Positions 26,327 to 35,164 of a stretch of 64,000 nt of DNA are shown here, one piece after another. Numbering within the stretch: position 1 is the first letter of the stretch; each line of letters opens with the position of its first letter. Source of the DNA: Halogeometricum pallidum JCM 14848 (GTDB taxonomy: Archaea; Halobacteriota; Halobacteria; Halobacteriales; Haloferacaceae). The notes under the pieces are model-generated. The model ran no database searches and had not been told where the DNA came from. It worked only from the letters and a program-made list of their open reading frames with translations. Position numbers and translations under genes: made by a program. Location of the stretch: assembly GCF_000337095.1 (NCBI RefSeq), contig NZ_AOIV01000024.1:1660-65659 (forward strand), read 5' to 3'.

Positions 26327-27261
26327 GCGTCCACCTCCGCCGCGACGGCGGCGGCGTCGACGTGCGTCCCGCCCCCGCCAAGCGCCTCCACGATGGGGTC
26401 GTTCGCGTTCGCGTCCGCGACGATGACCTTCGCGGCGCCGCCGGTCAGCGCCTCCTTCGCCGCCATGACCTTCTTCGTCATGAACCCTTCCGCGGCCGAT
26501 TCGAGCGCCTCGAACTCCGCGGGCGTCCGGACCGACTCGATGAGCGTCGACTCGTCGTCGGGGTCCTCGTAGACGCCCGTCACGTCCGTGAGCACGACGA
26601 GTTCCGCGCCGAGGGCGCCCGCGACGGCCGCCGCCGCGCGGTCCGCGTCGGCGTTGACCGCCACGCCGTCGTCCGCCAGCATGGGGACGGTGACCACGGG
26701 CACGTAGTCGTCGCCGAGCAGCGTCTCCAGCAGGTCGGCGTTCACGCCGGTTATCTTCCCGGAGTGGTCGCCGCGCTTGATCATCTTCTTCCCGTCCTCG
26801 ACGACCCGCACGGCCGACTTCCGAGGGCCGGTGAGCAGGGCGCCGTCGACGCCCGAGAGGCCGAGGGCGTTCACGCCCGCCCCCTGAAGCGTCGTCACGA
26901 GGTCGGTGTTGAGTTTGCCGGGCATCACCATCGAGAACACCTCCATGGTGCGCTCGTCGGTGAACCGACCGACGACGCCCGAGGGCGTCTCGACGTAGGT
27001 GGGTTCCTCGCCGAGTTCTTCGAGGGTGTCGTCCACCGCCGTCGACCCGCCGTGGACGACGACCACGTCGCGGCCGTTGGCCACGAGGTGCGCGACGTCC
27101 TGCACGGCGCCGGCCGGGTCAACCGCTCGCGCGCCGCCGACTTTGACGACCACCGGCGGTTCGTCCGCCGGAACGGTGCCGCCGTCGGCGCGGAGCGCGG
27201 CGTCGTTGTCGGCCAGTTCGTCGTGCATCGCGCACAGTTCGTCGCGTGTGTAGTGGGTCAT
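26323..27261 (-). CDS. argB: ArgW-glutamate kinase (ArgB/LysZ)
   Basis: 312 residues from the ATG at 27261 (MTHYTRDELCAMHDEL). Amino acid kinase fold: nucleotide loop VVKVGGARAVDP, VVVHGGSTAVD, ALGLSGVDGALLTG, and the C-terminal lysine segment TKKVMAAKEAL. It phosphorylates the carrier-bound glutamate. About 50 more residues than some ArgB proteins, due to an acidic N-terminal lead ending PADEPPV. It starts 68 bases after the argC stop, the largest gap in this operon, and overlaps argD by four bases. Confidence 0.93.
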   Translation of the reverse strand: MTHYTRDELCAMHDELADNDAALRADGGTVPADEPPVVVKVGGARAVDPAGAVQDVAHLVANGRDVVVVHGGSTAVDDTLEELGEEPTYVETPSGVVGRFTDERTMEVFSMVMPGKLNTDLVTTLQGAGVNALGLSGVDGALLTGPRKSAVRVVEDGKKMIKRGDHSGKITGVNADLLETLLGDDYVPVVTVPMLADDGVAVNADADRAAAAVAGALGAELVVLTDVTGVYEDPDDESTLIESVRTPAEFEALESAAEGFMTKKVMAAKEALTGGAAKVIVADANANDPIVEALGGGGTHVDAAAVAAEVDA

Positions 27262-27329
27262 CGGTGTGGGGTTGGAAGTCGTTCGTGTGGTGGTGAGGTG
27301 CTGCGTGGTCAGTCGTGGCCGGACGGCGC

Positions 27330-28400
27330 TCAGGGCGACCCGACCGGGTGCAGGCCCGTGAACTCCAGACCGGCCGTCTCCTCCAGTCCGAGGGCGACGT
27401 TCGCGGCGTGGACCGCCTGCCCGGCGGAGCCTTTCATCATGTTGTCGATGGCCGAGAAGACGACCACCCGGCGGTTCGAGGGGTCGAGTTCGAAGCCGAC
27501 CTCCGCCATGTTGGTCCCGGCTACCGACTTCGGTTCGGGGTAGCGGTAGACGCCGCCGCCGCCCGCGACGGTGCGGACGAACGGTTCGTCGGCGTAGCTT
27601 CCCCGGTAGGCCTTCCACAGGTCGCCCTTCGAGACGGGCGACTCCGGGAAGACGTGACAGGTCGCGCTGGCGCCGCGAACCATGTCCACGGCGTGGACGG
27701 TAAAGGAGACCGAGAGGCCGAGGAACTGCTCTATTTCGGCCTCGTGGCGGTGGCCGATGGGCGCGTACGGACGGACGATGCCCGAGCGCTCGGGGTGGCT
27801 GGAGGCGTCGCCGCCGCCGGCGCCGCCCTCCGAGGAGCCGACTTTCACGTCGACGACCACCTGCTCGTCGCCCGCCAGGATTCCGGCGTCGAACATCGGC
27901 TTGAGACCGAGAATCGTCGCCGTCGCGTTGCACCCGCCCGAGGCGATGAGGTCGGCGCCGGGGAGGTTCTCGCGGTTTATCTCGGGGAGAGCGTACTCCG
28001 CCTTCTCCAGGTACTCGGGGCAGACGTGCCCGCCGTACCACTCGTCGTACTGTTCTTCGGTGTTCAACCGGAAGTCCGCCGAGAGGTCGACCACCGTGTC
28101 GGCGGCCTCCTGGAACTCGTCTATCTGCTCCATCGAGACGCCGTGCGGCGTCGCGGCGAACAGCGCGTCCACGGATTCGAGGTCTTCGGGGGAGGTGAAC
28201 CGCAGGTCCATCTCGCGCAGGTTCGGATGGACGTGGCCGACGGTCTTGCGCTCCTTCGAGCGACTCGTCGCCTGCGCAACCTCGAAGTCGGGGTGCTGGT
28301 AGAGGAGGCGGAGCAGTTCGCCCCCGGTGAAGCCGCTGCCGCCGACGACGCTTGCGGTGTACTCGGCCTCGGTCGTATCCGCCGCGTGCTCCCCGCTCAT
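27330..28400 (-). CDS. argC: ArgW-glutamyl-phosphate reductase (ArgC/LysY)
   Basis: 356 residues from the ATG at 28400 (MSGEHAADTTEAEYTAS). Nucleotide-binding GGSGFTGGELLRLL, and the active cysteine in ASGGCNATATIL. Uses NADPH to reduce the carrier-bound glutamyl phosphate to the semialdehyde. The start overlaps the argX stop by four bases (ATGA). A short acidic lead of about 16 residues precedes the Rossmann fold. Family length and motif order are standard for LysY/ArgC type. Confidence 0.95.
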   Translation of the reverse strand: MSGEHAADTTEAEYTASVVGGSGFTGGELLRLLYQHPDFEVAQATSRSKERKTVGHVHPNLREMDLRFTSPEDLESVDALFAATPHGVSMEQIDEFQEAADTVVDLSADFRLNTEEQYDEWYGGHVCPEYLEKAEYALPEINRENLPGADLIASGGCNATATILGLKPMFDAGILAGDEQVVVDVKVGSSEGGAGGGDASSHPERSGIVRPYAPIGHRHEAEIEQFLGLSVSFTVHAVDMVRGASATCHVFPESPVSKGDLWKAYRGSYADEPFVRTVAGGGGVYRYPEPKSVAGTNMAEVGFELDPSNRRVVVFSAIDNMMKGSAGQAVHAANVALGLEETAGLEFTGLHPVGSP

Positions 28401-29272
28401 GCGGTCGCCTCTGCGAAGCCGGCTTCGTTCTGTACCTTCGCCTCCAACCAATCGACGACGAGGGCGGGCACGTCCGCGTCGACGGCGTCGTTCAGCGCCT
28501 TGAACTCGACGGTGTGGTTGACCTCGTGGACGGTGTAGTCATCGCCGGTCTCCATGAGGTCGACGCCGAGCAGTCCGCCGCCGACGGCGTCGGAGGCCTT
28601 CTCTACGAGTTCGCGGACGCGGTCGTCCACCTCGAACGCCTCGACTTCGCCGCCCTTTGCGGCGTTCGTGAGCCAGTGGTCCGACGAACGCGTCATCGCC
28701 GCGATGGGTTCGCCGTCGACGGCGAGCACGCGGATGTCGCGGCCGGGTTTCTCGACGAACTCCTGCACGTAGAACACCTTGTGCTCGTAGTTGCCGAGCG
28801 TCGATTTGTGTTCGAGGATGGCCTCGGCGGCCGATTCGGAGTCGATTTTCGCCATCAGCCGACCCCACGACCCGACGACGGGCTTCAGCACGCAGGGGTA
28901 GCCGAACCGCTCGATGGTCTCCATCGCGCCGTCGGTGGTGAACGACACCTCCGTGTTCGGGGTGGGGACGCCCGCCTTCTCGAGGGCGAGGCTGTTTTTC
29001 ACCTTGTCGGCGCAGACGTCCGCCGTCTCCGCCGAGTTCACGACGGGGACGTCGTAGTTCTCGAGGAACTTCGTGACGTACAGGCTGCGGCTCGTCGCCA
29101 GACAGCGGTCGAGGACCACGTCCACGTCGTCGAGTACCGCCGGCGGTTCCGCGATGTCGAACTGCTCTTTCCGGACGTCTATCTTCGTCACTTCGTGCCC
29201 GCGCTCGCGAAGCTCCGAGAGGAGGAGCTTCTCGTCTCTGCGTATCCGGGAGTAGAGCAGTCCAACGTTCAT
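28397..29272 (-). CDS. argX: Glutamate-ArgW ligase (ArgX, RimK-type ATP-grasp)
   Basis: 291 residues (MNVGLLYSRIRRDEKLLL). An ATP-grasp ligase: KPVVGSWGRLM phosphate loop, FYVQEFVEKPGRDIR, and a C-terminal metal site VHEVNHTVEFKAL. It joins the alpha-amino group of glutamate to the C-terminal glutamate of the ArgW carrier, the first committed step in this branch of arginine synthesis. In related species LysX does the same for alpha-aminoadipate in lysine synthesis. No homocitrate or aminoadipate genes are present here and argF/G/H complete the locus, so glutamate is the expected substrate. One base separates it from argW. Confidence 0.93.
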   Translation of the reverse strand: MNVGLLYSRIRRDEKLLLSELRERGHEVTKIDVRKEQFDIAEPPAVLDDVDVVLDRCLATSRSLYVTKFLENYDVPVVNSAETADVCADKVKNSLALEKAGVPTPNTEVSFTTDGAMETIERFGYPCVLKPVVGSWGRLMAKIDSESAAEAILEHKSTLGNYEHKVFYVQEFVEKPGRDIRVLAVDGEPIAAMTRSSDHWLTNAAKGGEVEAFEVDDRVRELVEKASDAVGGGLLGVDLMETGDDYTVHEVNHTVEFKALNDAVDADVPALVVDWLEAKVQNEAGFAEATA

Positions 29273-29273
29273 C

Positions 29274-29453
29274 TTACTCGCCCCAGTCCTCTTCGAGTTC
29301 GGGCGCCTCCTCCAGTGTCACGGGGTCGACGGAGACGACCTCCAGTTCCGCGCCGGTCGCGGGACTGTCCACGATTTCGCCGACTTCGACGTCGGCGGGA
29401 ATCTCTATCTCTTCGCCCGTCACCGGGTCTTCGGCGGTAATGGTGTCTGCCAT
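29274..29453 (-). CDS. argW: ArgW/LysW amino-group carrier protein, cysteine-free
   Basis: A 59-residue acidic protein beginning MADTITAEDPVTGEEIEIP and ending in PELEEDWGE, with the conserved EDWGE tail whose final glutamate carries the growing substrate. The core is VEVGEIVDSPATGAELEVV, an obvious LysW. Typical LysW folds around zinc held by two CxxCG motifs; here the first is replaced by DPVTG and the second by SPATG, so no cysteine is left in the protein. Fold and position in the operon, one base before argX, leave little doubt about identity. The ATG at 29453 lies about 31 bases from a TTTAAG box. Confidence 0.9.
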   Translation of the reverse strand: MADTITAEDPVTGEEIEIPADVEVGEIVDSPATGAELEVVSVDPVTLEEAPELEEDWGE

Positions 29454-29688
29454 TGTACTCCTCGCTCGGCTGTGAGGAGACTTAAACCCATCGAACTTAT
29501 TGGAGAATTGAAATGAACGGAGACGGCTCTATCGGGGTCAGAAGGTCGAACAGGCCGGCCGTGCGAAATCGATGTCTGATTTCATATGTTAGTTGTCCCC
29601 GGGCGGGGACGGTCGTCGCGGCGGTCGCGGGACCGGTCGAAGCGGCTTCGCGTCGATGCAGCGCGTGGCGGTCTGCACGGTGTTCGAA
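29454..29688. other. Intergenic region between argH and argW
   Basis: 235 bases, no credible ORF. It holds the argW promoter and, about 80 bases after the argH stop, a hairpin with 7-bp arms (29595-29610, GTCCCCG/CGGGGAC, two-base loop) that may help end the argGH transcript. There is no T run after it. Confidence 0.45.
29481..29487 (-). promoter_or_regulatory. TATA-like box for the argWXCBDEF operon
   Basis: GTTTAAG on the minus strand is centred 31 bases from the argW ATG at 29453, so the mRNA leader would be only a few bases. This separates argWXCBDEF from argGH. Confidence 0.5.
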
Positions 29689-31161
29689 TCAGTCACGGGA
29701 CATCACCTCTACGTCCGCCGCGAGCCTCTCGGACGCCGAGTCGAGCGCCTCCCGACGCTCGGCGAGCGCTTCCCGGTGAGAATCGAGGTCCGTCGACGCC
29801 TCGTCGAGTTGGGCCGCGACGGCAGCGGGGGCGGGCCCGCCGGCGGAGTCGCGGCTCTCGACGGAGGCGACCGGGTCGAGCGCTTGCTCCACGTCACTAC
29901 GGCTCACATACTCGAAGAGGGACGCATCTAATACGTCCTCCGCGGATGCGTCAAGTGTTGCGAGGTCCGGCGTTCCGTCCCCGCCGCGTTCGGCGGCGGC
30001 GGCGACGACTTCGTGCGCCGTGCGGAACGGGAGGCCGGCCATCGCGAGGGCGTCCGCGACGCCCGTCGCCGTCGAGAACCCCTCGCCTGCGGCCGATTCG
30101 AGCGTCTCCGCGGGCCACGTCGCCGACGACACCGCGCCGGCGGCGACGGCCGTCGCCTCGGAGACGATATCGACCGTCTCCCAGGCGTGCGGCGTCGCGC
30201 GTTGCAGGTCGCGGTTGTACGCCCGCGGGAGCCCCTTCAGCGTCGTCAGGAGGCCGGACACGCCGGATGCCGCGTCGCCCGCGACGGCGCGGACGAGTTC
30301 GAGCGTATCGGGGTTGACCTTCTGCGGCATTATCGAAGAGGTCGAGGAGTAGTCGTCGGACAGTTCCACGAACCCCTTGTTCGAGAAGAGGACGAGGTCC
30401 TCCGCGAGTCCGGACAGCGTCGTCGCGTGCGTCGCCAGCGCCGACGCGGATTCGAGGAGGAAATCGCGCGCCGAGGAGGCGTCCATCGAGTTCCGCAGGA
30501 CGCCGTCGAAGCCGAGCAGGTCGGCCGTTTTCTCCCTGTCGACGTCGAACGGCGTCCCCGCGAACGCGGCGGCGCCGAGGGGCGACCGGTTCGTCCGGTC
30601 GTAGGCGTCCACGAGGCGCGCGGTGTCGCGGGCGAACGCCGCCTCGTAGGAGAGGAGGTAGTGCGCGACGGTCGTCGGCTGTGCGGGCTGTAAGTGCGTG
30701 TAGCCCGGCATCACCGTCTCCGCCTCCGCTTCGGCGGCTTCGACCAGCGATTCGCGGAGCGCGAGAGTGGCCTCGACGGCCGAGAGGAGGTCCTCGCGCA
30801 GACGGTAGCGGATGCACGTCGCCACCTCGTCGTTGCGGCTGCGGGCGGTGTGCATCTTCCCGCCGTCGGGGCCGATTCGCTCGATGACGGCCGTCTCGAT
30901 GGCCTCGTGGACGTCCTCGCCGTCGGGGAGGGCGGCGTGCCCCTCCGCTTCGACGGCGTCGAGAGCGGACAGAATCTCGCCCGCCGTCGCCTCGTCGACG
31001 ATACCCTGTTCGGCGAGCATCACGACGTGCGCGCGGTCCACCGCGAGGTCCGCGGCGAAGATGCGCTCGTCGGCCGCGAGGCTCGACATGAACCCGCGGG
31101 CGGGGCCACCGCTGAAGCGGTCCCGACGGACGACGCCCTCGTCGTCGTGATTCTCGCTCAT
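29689..31161 (-). CDS. argH: Argininosuccinate lyase
   Basis: 490 residues (MSENHDDEGVVRRDRFSGG). Fumarase/aspartase superfamily: signature SSSIMPQKVNPD with the catalytic serine loop, PGYTHLQPAQPTT, and HTARSRNDEVATC. It cleaves argininosuccinate to arginine and fumarate, the last step of the pathway. It starts four bases after the argG stop, so argG-argH is one unit. C-terminal helical extension (RREALDSASERLAADVEV) is slightly longer than usual. Confidence 0.96.
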   Translation of the reverse strand: MSENHDDEGVVRRDRFSGGPARGFMSSLAADERIFAADLAVDRAHVVMLAEQGIVDEATAGEILSALDAVEAEGHAALPDGEDVHEAIETAVIERIGPDGGKMHTARSRNDEVATCIRYRLREDLLSAVEATLALRESLVEAAEAEAETVMPGYTHLQPAQPTTVAHYLLSYEAAFARDTARLVDAYDRTNRSPLGAAAFAGTPFDVDREKTADLLGFDGVLRNSMDASSARDFLLESASALATHATTLSGLAEDLVLFSNKGFVELSDDYSSTSSIMPQKVNPDTLELVRAVAGDAASGVSGLLTTLKGLPRAYNRDLQRATPHAWETVDIVSEATAVAAGAVSSATWPAETLESAAGEGFSTATGVADALAMAGLPFRTAHEVVAAAAERGGDGTPDLATLDASAEDVLDASLFEYVSRSDVEQALDPVASVESRDSAGGPAPAAVAAQLDEASTDLDSHREALAERREALDSASERLAADVEVMSRD

Positions 31162-31165
31162 CGGT

Positions 31166-32410
31166 CTACTCGTCTTCGTTCGCGTCCGCGTCCGAACCGC
31201 CGTCGCTGGCGAGTTCGGGCTTGTCCTTCGAGGCGTTCTCGATCGCGGCGTTGGCGAGGCGCGACTGGAAGCCGTGGTACTTCGCGACGCCGGTGGCGTC
31301 CTCCTGCGTGATGCCGCCGACCGTCTTCGTGTTGAACGAGGCGGCCTCCTCGGAGTAGACGGCGAACTCGGACTCGCGGGCGACGGGGCGGGTGCGGCCG
31401 CCGTCGAACTTGATGGTCACGGTGCCCGTCACGCGCGTCTGCGTCTCCGCGATGAACCCCTCCAGCGCCTTCACGAACGGCGCGTCGATGAGGCCCTGAT
31501 AGCCCTTGTTGGCCCACTGCTGGTCTATCTGCGCTTTGAAGTCGCGCTCCTCCTTCGTGAGCACGAGCTGTTCGAGACCCTCGTGGGCGGTGAGAAGCGT
31601 CGTCGCCGCCGGGTGCTCGTAGTTCTCGCGCACCTTCAGCCCGAGCATGCGGTCCTCCATCATATCGGTGCGGCCGACGCCGTACTGCCCGGCGAGTTCG
31701 TTCAGATGCTCGATGAGGTCGGCGGGATCCATCTCCTCGCCGTCGACGGCGACGGGGTAGCCGTTCTCGAACTCGATTTCGACCGTTCCGGTCTCGCCCG
31801 ACGGCGCCTCGGTCCACTCGTAGATGTCCTCCGGCGGAATGTAGCTCGGATCCTCCAGTTGGCCGCCCTCGATGGAACGGCTCCAGAGGTTCGTGTCGAT
31901 GGACCAAACACCGTCGTTGCCGGCCTGCACCGGCAGGTCGTGCTCGTCGGCGTACTGCTTCTCCCACTCGCGGGTCAGACCCATCTCGCGGACGGGCGCG
32001 ACGACCTCGAGATCCGAGGAGCGCCAGATTGCCTCGAAGCGGAGTTGGTCGTTACCCTTCCCGGTGCAACCGTGCGCGAGGGCGTCGCAGCCCTCCTCCT
32101 GGGCGACTTCGAGGATGGCCTGGGCGATGACCGGACGCGCCAGCGCCGTCCCGAGGGGGTAGCCTTGGTACGTCGCGTTCGCGCGAACGGAGTCGAAACA
32201 GAGGTCGGCGAACTCGTCTTTCGCGTCGACGACGTGGATGTCCAGGCCGTGCGCGTCCGCCGTCTGCTTGGCCTCCTCGAACTCCGATTCGGGCTGGCCG
32301 ACGTCGACGGTGACGCCGACGACTTCGTCGTATCCGTACTCTTCCTGCAGCAGTGAGACGCAAACCGTCGTGTCCAGTCCGCCGCTGAACGCGAGTGCCA
32401 CGCTTGTCAT
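31166..32410 (-). CDS. argG: Argininosuccinate synthase
   Basis: 414 residues from the ATG at 32410 (MTSVALAFSGGLDTTVC). The N-terminal pyrophosphatase loop AFSGGLDT and the second motif GCTGKGNDQLRFE are the ATP site. It condenses citrulline and aspartate to argininosuccinate using ATP. The frame is open three more codons. A TGATAAATTA box at 32436-32445 is about 30 bases before the start. The C-terminal 20 residues are an acidic tail (KPELASDGGSDADANEDE). Confidence 0.96.
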   Translation of the reverse strand: MTSVALAFSGGLDTTVCVSLLQEEYGYDEVVGVTVDVGQPESEFEEAKQTADAHGLDIHVVDAKDEFADLCFDSVRANATYQGYPLGTALARPVIAQAILEVAQEEGCDALAHGCTGKGNDQLRFEAIWRSSDLEVVAPVREMGLTREWEKQYADEHDLPVQAGNDGVWSIDTNLWSRSIEGGQLEDPSYIPPEDIYEWTEAPSGETGTVEIEFENGYPVAVDGEEMDPADLIEHLNELAGQYGVGRTDMMEDRMLGLKVRENYEHPAATTLLTAHEGLEQLVLTKEERDFKAQIDQQWANKGYQGLIDAPFVKALEGFIAETQTRVTGTVTIKFDGGRTRPVARESEFAVYSEEAASFNTKTVGGITQEDATGVAKYHGFQSRLANAAIENASKDKPELASDGGSDADANEDE

Positions 32411-32435
32411 GTATCTCACTGTGGCCGTTCGGGGT

Positions 32436-32445
32436 TGATAAATTA
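32436..32445 (-). promoter_or_regulatory. TATA-like box for argGH
   Basis: TAATTTATCA on the minus strand, centred about 30 bases from the argG ATG at 32410. Confidence 0.5.
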
Positions 32446-32769
32446 CACGGTGTTAAGTTACGAAATCAAGGGGTAGAGATGCCTATACGGGAGCTGAGCG
32501 CTTGAGAGTGTTCCAACGAACCGCCGAAGTGTAGTGTGTAGTAGGCCCTAAAGGGCCGGTCGTCGCGGTCGTCGGGCGCCGACGGGCCGCGTCGGGGGAG
32601 AAATCGCCGTCTCGGACGCCGAGCCGCCCGAACGCGCGGCTCTCGGTGTGCCACGAACGGCGACCGCCGAGACCCGCGTCATTGCGATACCTCTCCGAGT
32701 ACGTCCTATTAAATCCTTTCGAGAGTGCAACGGTTGCCGCCCGGAGCGGCGGCCGACACGGGGGTCGAT
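32446..32769. other. Intergenic region between antiporter and argG
   Basis: About 320 bases without a convincing gene. AT-rich patches occur at 32450-32470 and 32708-32718. The small ORFs here are strongly basic (for example a 44-codon one from 32682 on the minus strand), unlike haloarchaeal proteins, so I do not call them. No repeat or palindrome beyond short ones. Confidence 0.5.
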
Positions 32770-33981
32770 TCACCCCCCCGCCGGCTCGGTTCGTTCCTCG
32801 CCGTCGCGGAAGACGAGTCGTTCGACGACCGAGGACTGACCCATCAGGATCGTTCCGAGCATGCTCATCACGAGGACGTAGCCGACGGCGAACGCGGGGA
32901 TGATCTCCCGCATGATCGGTGTCGACCCGCCGGCGGCGAGCGCTGCGATGACGAGCGAGAACTCCCCGCGGGGGACCATTCCGAGGCCGGCCCGGAGCGA
33001 CCGGCGCTTCGAGAGGTCGTAGACGCGGCCGCCGAGATAGCCCGACAGCATCTTCGCGGGCGTCGTCAGCACCACCGCGACGACGAGGGGGACGGCCGCC
33101 GCGGCGAGCAGCGTCGGGTCGGTGCCGACGCCGATCCAGAAGAAGAACACCGCGCCGAACACGTCGCGGACCGGGGTCAGCCGACGCTCTATCTTCTCGC
33201 GGTGCCCGCTCGTGGCGAAGCCCATCCCGACGAAGAACGCCGCGACGGCCTCGCTCACGCCCAGCGCCAGCGCCGCCCCCGCGACAGGGACGACGACGGC
33301 TAGCGTCCGCAGGACGAACGCCTCCTGCTCAGAGACGTCGAGGACGCGCGAGAAGAACGCCGTCCCGTACTGGACGGCGACGAGGAGCAGTCCCAGAAAG
33401 CCGAACGCGACGGCCAACGACTGAACGATGCTCCCCATCCCGTCGCCGCCCCCGCCGAGCACCAAGGAAGTGACGACGGCGAGGTAGACGGCGATGAACA
33501 GGTCCTCGAAGACGAGCGTCCCCAACAGCGGTTCGGCTTCCGGGTTGGCGATCCACCCGAGGTCGATGAGCGACTTCGTGATGATGGCGCTGGAGGAGAT
33601 GTAGACGATTCCTCCCAGCAGCAGCGACTCCACGAGCGACCACCCGAGGACGAGGCCGATGGCGATGCCCACCGGGAGGTTCACCGCGATGTCGACGACG
33701 CCCGAGCGGGTTATCTTCGTGCGCGACTCCAGCAGTCGGTCGAGGCTGAACTCCAGACCGAGAAAGAACAACAGGAGGACGATACCCACCTCCGCGAAGA
33801 GCGTCACTATCTCGCCGTTCTCGACGTACGGCAGGCCGAGGCGTCCGGCGACGAACGGGCCCGAGAGGACGCCGCCGACGACGTACAGGGGGATGACCGA
33901 CAGACCGAGGCGGAGGGCGACGGCGCCGGCGACGGCGACGACGACGAACAGTTGACCGAGTTCGAGGAGGTCCGCCGCCAT
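32770..33981 (-). CDS. Cation:proton antiporter, CPA2 (KefB/KhtU-like)
   Basis: 403 residues from the ATG at 33981 (MAADLLELGQLFVVVA). About 12 hydrophobic segments; the sequence LFFLGLEFSLDRLL and IYISSSAIITKSLID (near the discontinuous helix with the ion-binding site) mark the CPA2 group. It exchanges K+ or Na+ for H+ across the cytoplasmic membrane. It lacks the TrkA-N domain of KefB/C; instead the upstream gene encodes a separate TrkA-C-type regulatory subunit whose stop overlaps this start by one base. That pair looks like KhtT-KhtU. It ends in an acidic tail (FRDGEERTEPAGG). Confidence 0.88.
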   Translation of the reverse strand: MAADLLELGQLFVVVAVAGAVALRLGLSVIPLYVVGGVLSGPFVAGRLGLPYVENGEIVTLFAEVGIVLLLFFLGLEFSLDRLLESRTKITRSGVVDIAVNLPVGIAIGLVLGWSLVESLLLGGIVYISSSAIITKSLIDLGWIANPEAEPLLGTLVFEDLFIAVYLAVVTSLVLGGGGDGMGSIVQSLAVAFGFLGLLLVAVQYGTAFFSRVLDVSEQEAFVLRTLAVVVPVAGAALALGVSEAVAAFFVGMGFATSGHREKIERRLTPVRDVFGAVFFFWIGVGTDPTLLAAAAVPLVVAVVLTTPAKMLSGYLGGRVYDLSKRRSLRAGLGMVPRGEFSLVIAALAAGGSTPIMREIIPAFAVGYVLVMSMLGTILMGQSSVVERLVFRDGEERTEPAGG

Positions 33982-34469
33982 CAGTCGCCGCGCACCGTCG
34001 AGAGCACGTCGCGGCACGCGTCGGTCTGGCCGATGACGACGAGCGTGTCCCCCGCTTCGACGACGGCGTCGCCGCCGGGGGAGACGATGACGTCCTCGTT
34101 CTCCCGTTCGATGGCGATGACCGAGGCCCCCGTCGCCTGCCGGAGGTCCGACTCGGCGAGCGTCTTCCCCGCGACGGGCGAGTCGGGGCCGACCTCGACC
34201 CACTCCAACAGCGTGTCCTCGCCCAGGAGCGTCTCTATCCGGTCGGTCTGGACGGGCTGAAAGTACGCCCCTTCGAGGAGGGTTCCGACCTGCCTGGCGA
34301 GTTGGTCGGAGAGTTCGAACAGCTTCTCCGAGTCGCTGTCGGCGTCCGCCCGGCGGAACACCTCGCGCTTCCCGCTGTTGTGCGTCACGATGACGAGGCG
34401 GGCGCCGTCGCCCAGTTCGACCTCGTGCTTCTTTCCGACGCCCGGAAGGTCGCTCTCGTAGACAGTCAC
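33981..34469 (-). CDS. KhtT-like regulatory subunit with TrkA-C domain
   Basis: 162 residues (MTVYESDLPGVGKKHEVEL). The N-terminal domain (1-75) resembles KhtT/antiporter regulatory subunits; the C-terminal RCK_C/TrkA-C domain (about 85-160) has VGPDSPVAGKTLAESDLRQATGASVIAIERE and GDTLVVIGQ. Such subunits gate K+/H+ antiporters in response to cyclic di-AMP, pH or nucleotides. It precedes the antiporter with a one-base stop/start overlap, so the two proteins are made together. Confidence 0.88.
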   Translation of the reverse strand: MTVYESDLPGVGKKHEVELGDGARLVIVTHNSGKREVFRRADADSDSEKLFELSDQLARQVGTLLEGAYFQPVQTDRIETLLGEDTLLEWVEVGPDSPVAGKTLAESDLRQATGASVIAIERENEDVIVSPGGDAVVEAGDTLVVIGQTDACRDVLSTVRGD

Positions 34470-34536
34470 GGGCGAACTTCGGCGCCGGACGACAAAAGCG
34501 CTCCCCGACGCGACGGCTCCGTCCTCCCTCCTCGCC

Positions 34537-35157
34537 TCACACCGCCGGGACGTCCACGACCCACAGCACGGCGGCTATCGCCAGACACGCCGCGGGCGGG
34601 ATGGAGGCGTTGTCGTCGATGACGTAACCGCGGACGACCGGTTTCATCCCGTCGGCGGCCGTCGCGCCCGCCGACCCCGCGACGGCGGCCAGGAGGCCGA
34701 CGCTCCCCGCGAGGGGATACAGGATGGGCGCGCTGACGGCCAGACAGACGAGGAACATCGCGGCCAGCGTCCGGAGGCGCTTGGACTCGCCCGCCTCTCG
34801 CGTCCGCCCGAGTAGCCCGCTCACCGGGTCGCCGACGGCGAGCATCAACATCCCCGGCACCGCGACGTACGGCTCGAAGACGAGGGCGACGGCGGTCATG
34901 CTGTACATGTAGAGCGCGTAGCCCGCGAGGTTCGTCTGCTCGTACGACCGGGTGAGTTCGTCGTATATCGCCCAGTCGAGACCGACGCGGAGGCGCAGGA
35001 ACTCCAGGACGGTGACGACGGCCGAGAACAGGAGCATCATGAGGGTGAGCCGTCGCCACGAGATGACGTCGAGGAGGTAGCCGAGCGGAACGGCAGCGCC
35101 GCTGACGTGGACGAGACGGCGTTTGACCTCGCTCTTCGAGAGGAAGGAGAGGCTCAC
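34537..35157 (-). CDS. Dolichol kinase / CTP-dependent lipid kinase-like membrane protein
   Basis: 206 residues with about six to seven hydrophobic segments. The start EVKRRLVHVSGAAVPLGYL (conserved R and H in the first segment) and the MLAVGDPVSGLLGR and SAGATAADGMKP loops match the dolichol/phytol kinase (SEC59, CDP-alcohol-like) family. The DP and D residues probably bind CTP and Mg2+. In archaea this enzyme may phosphorylate dolichol for protein glycosylation. Position seven bases after glyS (stop 35165 and start 35157, same direction) suggests it is part of the glyS unit. Confidence 0.78.
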   Translation of the reverse strand: MSLSFLSKSEVKRRLVHVSGAAVPLGYLLDVISWRRLTLMMLLFSAVVTVLEFLRLRVGLDWAIYDELTRSYEQTNLAGYALYMYSMTAVALVFEPYVAVPGMLMLAVGDPVSGLLGRTREAGESKRLRTLAAMFLVCLAVSAPILYPLAGSVGLLAAVAGSAGATAADGMKPVVRGYVIDDNASIPPAACLAIAAVLWVVDVPAV

Positions 35158-35164
35158 CGTCGCC

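Noticed and set aside
32548-32682. 44-codon minus-strand ORF after an AT-rich patch upstream of the antiporter
   Set aside because: The position relative to a TATA-like patch is about right, but the peptide is highly basic and Arg/Pro-rich, which is not like haloarchaeal proteins.
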